This document shows, in pieces, positions 1 to 9,020 of a stretch of DNA of 64,000 nt. Both the position numbers and the translations under genes were made by a program. The DNA comes from Nonomuraea muscovyensis (GTDB lineage Bacteria; Actinomycetota; Actinomycetes; Streptosporangiales; Streptosporangiaceae). Every line of letters starts with the position of its first letter. The stretch's first letter is position 1. Location: the NCBI RefSeq assembly GCF_014207745.1, contig NZ_JACHJB010000004.1, positions 124,001-188,000 of the forward strand. The letters run 5' to 3'. The notes beneath the pieces are model-generated. The model searched no databases, was not told the origin of the DNA, and was given only the letters and a program-made list of their open reading frames with translations.

Positions 1-3
1 GTA

Positions 4-53
4 AGTGGTCTCCAAGAAGTGCTCGATAGTGGCCCTACAGGATAGGTCCACTT
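4..53. promoter_or_regulatory. Triple AGTGG box upstream of the first gene
   Basis: Three copies of an AGTGGnCC-like box lie just ahead of the gene starting at 73: agtggtct at 4-11, agtggccc at 28-35, and an inverted copy, ggtccact, at 46-53. Two direct boxes plus one inverted box are reminiscent of sites bound by MocR/GntR-type regulators that often accompany flavin-linked or vitamin B6-linked genes. That regulator would lie to the left of the window and is not seen, so the assignment is inference. Confidence 0.35.
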
Positions 54-72
54 CGCGGCTATCGTCGAACGC

Positions 73-711
73 ATGCTCTCCACCACACCCCGCACCAGGC
101 TCGGCCGCGAGAAGCACCGCGGCAGCACCGACAGGAACGACCTGTACGAGGTGCTCGACACCGGGTTGTTCTGCCACCTGGGCGTGGTGGCGGACGGCCA
201 CCCGATGGTGGTGCCCACCGGCTACGGGCGCGTCGGCGAGACCCTCTACCTGCACGGCTCCACCGGCGCCCGCTCGCTGCGCGCCGGCGAGGGCACGGAG
301 GTCTGCGTCACGGTCACGCACGTGGACGGGATCGTGCTGGCCCGGTCGGTGTTCAACCACTCCGTGAACTACCGCTCGGCGATCATCTACGGCCGGGCCA
401 GGATGGTGACGGACGAGGAGGAGCGGCTGGAGGGCCTGCGGGCGCTGACCGAGCAGCTCGCGCCCGGCCAGTGGGACTACGCCCGGCAGCCGTCGCGCAA
501 GGAGCTGGCGGCCACGGCCGTGCTGGCCCTGTCGCTGGAGGAGGCGTCCGTCAAGATCAGGCGCGGCGCGCCGAACGACGAGGACGAGGACTACGCGCTG
601 CCCGTCTGGGCGGGGGTGCTCCCCCTGGAGACCTCGTGGGGCGTTCCGGTGCCCGACCCGGTGCTCCCAGAAGGTATGGACGTACCTGTTCACATCAGCG
701 GCCGGCGGTAG
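73..711 (+). CDS. Pyridoxamine 5'-phosphate oxidase family / FMN-binding split-barrel protein
   Basis: This 212-residue cytosolic protein has the look of the NimA/PNPOx-like flavin split-barrel family. An N-terminal stretch, LYEVLDTGLFCHLGVVADGHP (interrupted by variable residues in the family), is followed by VVPTGYGRVGETLYLHGS and then the FNHSVNYRSAIIYGRARMV segment that forms the conserved barrel core. Members bind FMN or F420-like cofactors and reduce small substrates or only bind flavin; the substrate cannot be told. The ATG at 73 has no clear Shine-Dalgarno sequence, so a leaderless mRNA is possible, and three AGTGG boxes lie upstream. The C-terminal 40 residues are acidic and proline-rich. 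Confidence 0.8.
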   Translation: MLSTTPRTRLGREKHRGSTDRNDLYEVLDTGLFCHLGVVADGHPMVVPTGYGRVGETLYLHGSTGARSLRAGEGTEVCVTVTHVDGIVLARSVFNHSVNYRSAIIYGRARMVTDEEERLEGLRALTEQLAPGQWDYARQPSRKELAATAVLALSLEEASVKIRRGAPNDEDEDYALPVWAGVLPLETSWGVPVPDPVLPEGMDVPVHISGRR

Positions 712-798
712 TTCCATGAAACAGGAACCATTCGGCAAACCTCGCCCCTAGATCACGCGTCTCATCAGGTGGGGCCGGCTCCTGATGGGAGGCAGGCA

Positions 799-3294
799 AT
801 GGAGTGGAGCGCTCCGGGTTACACGGAGGTCAGGCAGCTCGGCGCGGGTGCCAGCGGCCGGGTCGTGCTCGCGGTGCACGACGACACGGGCGTCAAGGTC
901 GCGGTCAAGTACCTCTCGGAGCGCCTGCTGCGGGACCCGGAGGCGCTGGGCCGGTTCCAGGCGGAGGCCCGGCTGCTGATGACGCTGCGCGACCAGCACA
1001 TCGCCACACTGTGGGAGTACGTGCAGGAGCCCGCGGGCGCGGCCATCGTCATGGAGCTGGTCAACGGCGTCTCGCTGCGCGCGCTGCTGCGCGAGAACGG
1101 CACGACGGGCCCGGAGGCGGCGCTGGTCGTGCTCAAGGGTTCGCTGCTCGGCCTCGCCAGGGCGCACGCGACGGGCCTGGTGCACCGCGACTACAAGCCC
1201 GAGAACGTCATCGTCCGCCCCGACGGCGTCAGCAAGCTCGTCGACTTCGGCATCGCCGTGCGCGAGGGCACGGTCTCGACCCCGGCGGGCACGCCGCCGT
1301 ACATGGCGCCGGAGCTGTGGGCGGGCGCGCCGGCCTCGCCCGCGACCGACGTGTACGCGGCCACGGCGGTCTTCTTCGAGTGCCTGACCGGTCACCGGCC
1401 CTACCGGTCGACCGAGCCGAGCGTGCTCGGCTACCAGCACGTGTACGCGCCCATCCCGGTGCACGACGCCCCCGAGCCGGTACGCGAGCTGCTCATGCGC
1501 GGCCTGGCCAAGGACCCGGCCGAGCGGCCCGCCCGCGCCGAGGCGTTCGTGGCCGCGCTGGAGGAGGCGGCCAGGGCCGCCTACGGCGAGGACTGGGAGG
1601 AACGCGGCAGGCGGCGGCTGGCCGCGCTGGTGGCGCTGCTCGCCCTGCTGCTGCCGACGCCGGAGCCGGCGCCCGCCGAGGTCTCCACCTCGCTGGCACG
1701 GACCGTGTTTCGCGGGGCGGCGCGCGGCGCGCGCGACAACGCGGTACGGCTCGGCATGGGTGCCGGGCTGGCCGCCGTGGTGGCCGTCGCCGCCGTGGCC
1801 GTGCTGTCCGGGCGGACGCAGGCACCGAAGACCTTCGACGTGGCGGCCGCGCCGTCGCAGTCGGCGCCCCCGGGCCAGCTCGGTTCCCCGGAGCCCGAAC
1901 CCGAGCCGGGTGGCGGCGGCTCGCCGGAGCCCGCCACACCCGGGAGCGTGACCGGCGACCCGTCACCCGCCGTCCTGCCGTCCGTGCCCCAGACCGGCGG
2001 CCCCCGGACCGGCCCTCCGGAGACCGGCGGCACGGAGACCGGCTCCCCGCGCACGACGCCGCCGCGGACGCCCGACCCTCGGACGAGCACCCCCCGGCCG
2101 AGCACTCCCCGGACCACCACCCCGCAGACGATCAGCCCGACCACGGCCACCCCCACACGGACACCCACCCCCACCCCCACGCCAACCCCCACACCGACGC
2201 CCACACCGACCCCGACCCCCACGCCAACCCCGACTCCCACCCCCACGCCGACCCCGACCCCGACCCCCACGCCGGTCACGTCGGTGGCCGCCATCGGTGT
2301 CGGCGGGCTCACGGTGAACGCCGACGCCGTCGCCGCCACGACGGTCACGATCCGGGCCACCGGCACCGCTCCCGTCACCGCCACCGCCACCTGGGCCGTC
2401 GGTGGCGCCGTCGTCCACACCCAGCGGTTACGCCTGAGCGGCGACACCTCCTACACCCGTACGCTCCGCCACGACCTCGGGGAGCGTCCCTGCGGCAGGA
2501 CGGTCACCCTGACCGTCGCCACCGACCCCGCCGCGCCCGGCGGCGCCAGGACGGCCACGCTGGCCGTGCCGCGCTGCCCCACCACGGTCACCGACCTGCG
2601 GGTGGCCCTGTCCATGGCCGCCTCGCCCGGCCGGGCGGCGTCCGCGCGGATCCGGGTGCTGACCAGTGGCACGGCGACGGTGCCGGTGCGGGCCAGGTTC
2701 GCGGTGAACGGCGACACGGTCGCCACCAAGGAGGCGGCGCTGTCCGGCGGCACCGCCTACTCCCGGTCGCTCGGCCACGCCTTCCGCAGCCGCCCGTGCG
2801 GCGCCACGGTCTCGGTGCTGGTGACGGCCGGGGACCGGCAGGCCACGGCCCGCGCCCGGGTGAACTGTCCCCCGGCCGTCCGGCGGGTGTCGATCGTGCG
2901 CGCGGTGATGACCGAGCGCGGCACCGCCACGGCGGTCGTCGCGGTGAACACGGTCGACGAGCAGCCCGTCCGGCTGACCGTCTCGTTCACCGTGGGCGGG
3001 CTGGCGCGTACCGAGCAGCTCACGCTGTCCGGCGGCACCTCCTACACCAGGACCGTCGGCCACCCGTTCGGCGAGGTGCCGTGCGGCGCGACGTGGCAGG
3101 TCCGGGCTGCCACCGGCCCGGCGGCCGGCAACGGCACCGCCCGCGCGTCGGGACGCACCGCCGCCTGCCCGCCCTCGGAGCCGCCGCAGGAGGAGCCACA
3201 GGAGGACGGCCCGGCACGGGAGCCGGGCACCGGGGACGGCCGGACGCAGGAGTCACCGGCCACCGGCGCGAGGCCGCCGGGTCCGGCCCACTGA
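799..3294 (+). CDS. Transmembrane Ser/Thr protein kinase with three extracellular repeats
   Basis: The protein is 831 residues if it starts at the ATG at 799, preceded by GGGAGG at 787-792; an in-frame GTG at 769 lacks a site. The kinase domain covers about residues 1-265: glycine loop GAGASGRV, ATP-binding Lys37, HRD at 129-131, DFG at 149-151 and the activation-segment motif GTPPYMAPE. A membrane helix at about 320-340 leads to a long Pro/Thr tract (roughly 380-490) and three similar modules of about 98 residues (about 495-592, 594-690, 691-790). Each module carries the pattern LSGxTxY..RPCG or VPCG and a second Cys, suggesting a disulfide-bonded extracellular sensor or wall-binding region. 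It lies in line with a second kinase, a pseudokinase and a DUF2510 protein. Confidence 0.9.
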   Translation: MEWSAPGYTEVRQLGAGASGRVVLAVHDDTGVKVAVKYLSERLLRDPEALGRFQAEARLLMTLRDQHIATLWEYVQEPAGAAIVMELVNGVSLRALLRENGTTGPEAALVVLKGSLLGLARAHATGLVHRDYKPENVIVRPDGVSKLVDFGIAVREGTVSTPAGTPPYMAPELWAGAPASPATDVYAATAVFFECLTGHRPYRSTEPSVLGYQHVYAPIPVHDAPEPVRELLMRGLAKDPAERPARAEAFVAALEEAARAAYGEDWEERGRRRLAALVALLALLLPTPEPAPAEVSTSLARTVFRGAARGARDNAVRLGMGAGLAAVVAVAAVAVLSGRTQAPKTFDVAAAPSQSAPPGQLGSPEPEPEPGGGGSPEPATPGSVTGDPSPAVLPSVPQTGGPRTGPPETGGTETGSPRTTPPRTPDPRTSTPRPSTPRTTTPQTISPTTATPTRTPTPTPTPTPTPTPTPTPTPTPTPTPTPTPTPTPTPTPVTSVAAIGVGGLTVNADAVAATTVTIRATGTAPVTATATWAVGGAVVHTQRLRLSGDTSYTRTLRHDLGERPCGRTVTLTVATDPAAPGGARTATLAVPRCPTTVTDLRVALSMAASPGRAASARIRVLTSGTATVPVRARFAVNGDTVATKEAALSGGTAYSRSLGHAFRSRPCGATVSVLVTAGDRQATARARVNCPPAVRRVSIVRAVMTERGTATAVVAVNTVDEQPVRLTVSFTVGGLARTEQLTLSGGTSYTRTVGHPFGEVPCGATWQVRAATGPAAGNGTARASGRTAACPPSEPPQEEPQEDGPAREPGTGDGRTQESPATGARPPGPAH
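2149..2275 (+). repeat. Pro-Thr codon microsatellite inside the kinase gene
   Basis: A near-perfect run of alternating Pro and Thr codons (hexanucleotide period, mostly ccnacn) encodes about 20 TP dipeptides between the membrane segment and the first extracellular module. It probably forms a stiff spacer crossing the cell wall. Such runs are prone to slippage, so length could vary between strains. Confidence 0.85.
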
Positions 3295-3406
3295 CCTGTG
3301 ATTTCAACCTCATTCGTGCACTCATGGGCGGAAAGCTGTCCCTTGTGGTTAAGCTACGGTGCGTTTGTTTTGGGTGGGGGCCCAGAAGACTCCAGAGGAG
3401 ACCGTT

Positions 3407-5101
<1,695 letters not shown>

Positions 5102-5122
5102 CGGCACCGGGGAGCGACGGCG

Positions 5123-6670
5123 ATGGAGAACACGAGAGACGGAATCGCCGGCTTCCGGCTCACCCAGCACACCTGGCTCACCGAGCTGGGCAACTGGATC
5201 GACGCGATCTCGCCCGACGGCCGCAGGGCCGGGGCGCTGCTGTTCGATCCGAGGGTGATCGGGCTGCCCGGCGTGCGCGAACGGGTCGTGGCGGCCGTGC
5301 TGACCGACCAGCGGCTGGTGACGAGCGGGATCGGCGGCCTGATCCCGGTGGCCGACATGGTCGCGGCCGGCGAGCAGGTCTGGCTGCTCACCGCCCAGGC
5401 GGTCAGCCCCACGCTGACCGACCTGGCGGCCTCGGGCCAGGTCGACCCGGGCGGCGCGGCGGCGGTGCTGGTGGACACGGCGCAGACGCTGCTCGCCCTG
5501 CACGCGGCCGGGGTCACGCACGGCTCGCTGCACCCGAGGACCGTGGTCATCGGGGCCGACGGGGTGGCACTGCTGTCGGAGCGCGGACTGGCCGACGCCA
5601 TCCGCGGCCAGATCTCGCCGCCCGAGCGGGACCTGGCGTCATGGGCCTCGCTGGCCCGCGACCTGGCCTCGTCCATGCGCGGCGGAGGGGGCGTCACCGC
5701 CCGCGGCGCGGCCGGCACGCCCGGCATGGCGAGCGACCCGTACGGCGCGGCCGGTGGCGCCCTCGGCGGGGCGGCGGCCGTGGAACTGTTCGAGCGGGCG
5801 GCGGCGACGGCGACCACGTACGGCCTGGCCGCCGCCAGGGACCTGCTGCTCGGCGGGCGCGAGGCGCTGCCGGGCGGCGTGATCAGCCGTGAAGGGCTCA
5901 TCCTGGCGGCACGCGGCCGGTCGGCGTTCGCCCGGCAGCCCGCGTACGAGCAGCCTCCCGCCCACGGCGCGGGCCCCCGCGACGAGGGCGACATCGTGAC
6001 GCTCCTGCACGTGCCGGGCGGCGGTCAGGCGGGCGGGCCCGGCGGCGGGTACGGCGGCGCGTCGGGCGACGCGTACGGCGCCGCGTCGGGCGGCTCGTAC
6101 GGCGGCGGGACGGGTGACGGCGGTTCCTCGGGACCGATGCGGTTCGGGCCGGGCGTCGAGACGCGGCAGGAAGCGCAGGAGACCACCGCGGAGCGGATCT
6201 GGCGGGAGGGGAAGGCCGAGGCGGAGACCCTGCAGCGGGCCGGCAGGGTCCACGGCCGGGCCGCCCGCGCGCGGCGCCGCCGGACGGTCGTGTCGGCGGC
6301 GGTGTTCGCGGTCATCATGGCCGGGGCGATCCTGGCCTGGCTGAAGCTCGGCGACACCCCGGCGCTGGCGGTCGCCTCGATCGAGGTCGAGGGGCCGAGG
6401 AAGACGCAGGGCTGCGACAGCGCCGTGGTCGTCAGGGGCACCATCGTCACCAACGGCGCCCCGGGAGAGGTCAGCTACGAGTGGCGCAAGAGCACCGACG
6501 ACGAGGTGGTCAAGCAGACGCTGCGCACCACCTCCGACCGGACCTCCTACGAGGTGCCGCTGCGGTGGCGGCTCAAGGGCCGCAGCACCGTCAAGGCCAC
6601 GGCCACGCTCGTCGTGGTGTCGCCCGGCCCGCGCATGACGGACAAGGCGTCGTTCACCTACAAGTGCTGA
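5123..6670 (+). CDS. Membrane-anchored pseudokinase-like protein
   Basis: The first 250 residues of this 515-residue protein follow a protein-kinase C-lobe pattern but lack the catalytic residues. The catalytic loop reads THGSLHPRTVVI where HRDxKPxN is expressed in its neighbours, and no DFG is present (ALLSERGLADA). A Gly/Ser/Tyr-rich linker (about 290-335) leads to a membrane helix near 390-412 and a C-terminal extracellular domain with Cys at each end, resembling the modules in the first kinase of the block (similar TSY motif). Lying 21 nt after the second kinase gene, it is likely co-transcribed. I infer an ATP-independent scaffold or regulator; no enzymatic role can be supported. Confidence 0.75.
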   Translation: MENTRDGIAGFRLTQHTWLTELGNWIDAISPDGRRAGALLFDPRVIGLPGVRERVVAAVLTDQRLVTSGIGGLIPVADMVAAGEQVWLLTAQAVSPTLTDLAASGQVDPGGAAAVLVDTAQTLLALHAAGVTHGSLHPRTVVIGADGVALLSERGLADAIRGQISPPERDLASWASLARDLASSMRGGGGVTARGAAGTPGMASDPYGAAGGALGGAAAVELFERAAATATTYGLAAARDLLLGGREALPGGVISREGLILAARGRSAFARQPAYEQPPAHGAGPRDEGDIVTLLHVPGGGQAGGPGGGYGGASGDAYGAASGGSYGGGTGDGGSSGPMRFGPGVETRQEAQETTAERIWREGKAEAETLQRAGRVHGRAARARRRRTVVSAAVFAVIMAGAILAWLKLGDTPALAVASIEVEGPRKTQGCDSAVVVRGTIVTNGAPGEVSYEWRKSTDDEVVKQTLRTTSDRTSYEVPLRWRLKGRSTVKATATLVVVSPGPRMTDKASFTYKC

Positions 6671-6721
6671 GCCGCCCCACCGAACAATGCGCATCAAAGC
6701 GGTTCTTACTAATCTGGCGGC

Positions 6722-8068
6722 ATGACCACGCAGACCCCCGCGGGCTGGTACCCCGACCCCTACGGATCGCCCCAACTCCGCTGGTGGGACGGCAGCCAGT
6801 GGACCGACGCCACCCACCCGCTGGAGCCGGGCGCTCAGCCGCAGCAGCAGGCGGGGCCGCAGCAGCCATCAGGGCCGCAGACCGTTCCTGACGCGCCGGC
6901 CACGCCGGCCAATCCGACGCTCCGGTTCGGCGAACCGCTGCCGGGACAGTCCCCGTACGGGGAGAGCCCGCTCGCCGGGCAGCCGTCCGGGCCGGGCGAG
7001 GGTCAGCCGCCGTTCGACGCGCCCTCGGGACCGGGCGCGCCCGGCCAGGCGGGATACGGCGGGCCCGGCCACGGTCAGCCCCCGTCCGGGCCGGGCGGGT
7101 ACGAGCAACCCCCGTCCGGGCCGGCGTCGCACGGGCAACCGGGCTACGGTCAGCAGGGTTACAGCCGGCCGGGTTACGGTCAGCCCGGTCCTGGGCCGGG
7201 CGGGTACGAGCAGTCGGCGTACGGGCAGGGCGGGTACGAACCCGCGTACGGGCCGGGGCACCAGCCGGGTCAGTGGGGCGGCGCGCAGCCGCCCGGTCCG
7301 GGCTTCGGCCGGCCGCCGAAGCGGAGCAACCCGCTGCCCTGGGTGCTCGGCGGCGTGGCCGCGCTGGTCGTGATCGGCGTGCTCGCCGCCGCGGCGATCT
7401 TCCTGGTCAACCGCGGCGACTCCACGGGCACCGCGTTGCCGACGCCGACGCCCACCGAGACCGATACCGAGCAGTTCCCCGACCCCGGCCAGTCCTCGGA
7501 GCCGCCGCCTCCGACGGCCGAACTGCCGCAGCCGCAGGACGGCCGCATCACCGACGCGCAGGCCGGCCTGTCCTACGCGCCGCCGAAGGGCTGGAGCGTG
7601 CCCGCCGCCGCCTCCATCAACGGCACCAGCCCGGCGCAGCAGCGCTGGTCGAGCGGTGTGCAGGCGGTCTCGCAGGAGAAGTACGACGGCACCGACGACT
7701 GGATCGGCAACATCTACACAGGCCTGCTCAACGAGCTCTACCCCTACTCGGGCAGCCAGAGCCTGGGCACCACGGCCAAGGCGGTCTTCGCCGACTTCGC
7801 CAGGTTCTACCAGCTCCCCCACGAGACCAAGATCGTCGCGGACAAGGCGACGAAGGTGGGCGACAAGGACGCGTGGGTGTTCCAGTTCGAGCTCGACTTC
7901 AGCAAGGTGTCGAAGGATCGGGACTACAAGTGGAAGAAGGAGAACGGCGCGATCGTCCTCGTGGATCGCGGTGCGGGCGAGCGTCCGGCCATCGTGTACG
8001 TGTCCGTTCCGGACAATCTCGGCACCGATGTGGTGGATCAGGTTCTCGGCTCGCTGAAGCCGGCCTGA
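6722..8068 (+). CDS. DUF2510 domain-containing membrane protein
   Basis: The N-terminus carries the DUF2510 signature (AGWYPDPYGSPQLRWWDGSQWTD broken by variable residues), a tryptophan-rich module frequent at the start of actinobacterial membrane proteins. About 150 residues of Gly/Pro/Gln/Tyr-rich repeats follow, then a membrane helix (LPWVLGGVAALVVIGVLA region, about 205-232) and an outer C-terminal domain of about 170 residues of unknown fold. The 448-residue protein is the last of the kinase block and may be a substrate of the kinases. A TACTAA-like -10 element at about 6707-6712 lies so close to the ATG that the transcript may be leaderless. Confidence 0.8.
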   Translation: MTTQTPAGWYPDPYGSPQLRWWDGSQWTDATHPLEPGAQPQQQAGPQQPSGPQTVPDAPATPANPTLRFGEPLPGQSPYGESPLAGQPSGPGEGQPPFDAPSGPGAPGQAGYGGPGHGQPPSGPGGYEQPPSGPASHGQPGYGQQGYSRPGYGQPGPGPGGYEQSAYGQGGYEPAYGPGHQPGQWGGAQPPGPGFGRPPKRSNPLPWVLGGVAALVVIGVLAAAAIFLVNRGDSTGTALPTPTPTETDTEQFPDPGQSSEPPPPTAELPQPQDGRITDAQAGLSYAPPKGWSVPAAASINGTSPAQQRWSSGVQAVSQEKYDGTDDWIGNIYTGLLNELYPYSGSQSLGTTAKAVFADFARFYQLPHETKIVADKATKVGDKDAWVFQFELDFSKVSKDRDYKWKKENGAIVLVDRGAGERPAIVYVSVPDNLGTDVVDQVLGSLKPA

Positions 8069-8138
8069 CACATGGCACTAGGCTGGACGTGTGAGCAAGC
8101 GGGCGGGCAGCTCCGAGCCGCTTGGGCGAGGAGTGCGA

Positions 8139-8732
8139 ATGAGTGACTTGCTGGTCTGGATCGACTGCGAGATGACCGGGCTCGACCTCGGTCGCGATGC
8201 TCTCGTCGAGGTGGCGTGCGTCATCACCGACAGCGAGCTCAACCAGGTGGACGAGGGCGTCGATGTGGTCATCAAGCCGCCGCCCGAGTCGCTGGAGCAG
8301 ATGTCGCAGGTGGTCCGCGAGATGCACACCGCCTCGGGCCTGCTGCCCGAGCTTCAGGGCGGGGTGACGCTCGCTGAGGCCGAGTCGCTCGTGCTCGACT
8401 ACATCCGCCGCCACATCCCGGAGCCGAAGAAGGCGCCGCTCTGCGGCAACTCCATCGGCACCGACCGGACGTTCCTCGCGCGCGACATGCCCGCGGTCGA
8501 CGCCCACCTGCACTACCGGATGATCGACGTCTCGTCGATCAAGGAGCTGGTGCGGCGCTGGTACCCCCGCGTCTACTTCGCCGCGCCGGAGAAGCAGGGC
8601 GGGCACCGGGCACTGGCCGACATCACCGAGAGCGTCAGGGAGTTGCGCTACTACCGGGCGGCGGTGTTCGTGGCGCAGCCGGGCCCCGACTCGAACACGG
8701 CGCGGACACTCGCCGAGCGTGTCACGGGCTAG
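8139..8732 (+). CDS. orn: Oligoribonuclease
   Basis: This is a 3'-5' exoribonuclease that degrades short RNA oligomers, including the linear dinucleotides left from cyclic di-nucleotide turnover. It is 197 residues, the family's usual length. The DEDDh motif begins with Asp9 and Glu11 in LVWIDCEMTGLD; CGNSIGTDRTFL and the late HRALADI block supply the remaining acidic residues and the His. I chose the ATG at 8139, preceded by GCGAGGAG, over the GTG at 8091. It is followed at once by tRNA-His, the arrangement seen in many actinobacteria. Confidence 0.95.
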   Translation: MSDLLVWIDCEMTGLDLGRDALVEVACVITDSELNQVDEGVDVVIKPPPESLEQMSQVVREMHTASGLLPELQGGVTLAEAESLVLDYIRRHIPEPKKAPLCGNSIGTDRTFLARDMPAVDAHLHYRMIDVSSIKELVRRWYPRVYFAAPEKQGGHRALADITESVRELRYYRAAVFVAQPGPDSNTARTLAERVTG

Positions 8733-8796
8733 TCAATGGCGTAAAGACTCCCGAACACCGCTACACTTTTCCTGTGCCGCCATCGCGCGGCGCATG

Positions 8797-8869
8797 GTGG
8801 GTGTAGCTCAGTTGGCAGAGCGCCAGGTTGTGGTCCTGGATGTCGAGGGTTCAAGTCCCTTCACTCACC
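8797..8869 (+). tRNA. tRNA-His (GTG)
   Basis: It folds as a complete cloverleaf: acceptor stem 8797-8803 with 8862-8868, D stem 8806-8809 with 8818-8821, anticodon stem 8823-8827 with 8835-8839, T stem 8845-8849 with 8857-8861. The anticodon GTG is at 8830-8832. The extra G at 8796 opposite discriminator C8869 is the G-1:C73 pair specific to histidine tRNA. No CCA is encoded. Confidence 0.97.
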
Positions 8870-8877
8870 CTGAGTCA

Positions 8878-8915
8878 CGAAGGGCCCGGGCCGGGATCAT
8901 CGGCCGGGCCCTTCG
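8878..8915 (+). terminator. Hairpin terminator after tRNA-His
   Basis: The arms cgaagggcccgggccg (8878-8893) and cggccgggcccttcg (8901-8915) pair over 15 bp with one bulged base, 8 nt after the tRNA. No long T-run follows, as is common for terminators in GC-rich actinobacteria. Confidence 0.8.
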
Positions 8916-9020
8916 TCGTTCCACCCGGGCGGCAGACCGGGTGGTCCGCGGGTCCTGGGCTGACAAAAGTAGATCATGTAGGGTGAGCCCGGCATACCCC
9001 CCAACGGCCTGGAGCCCGCC

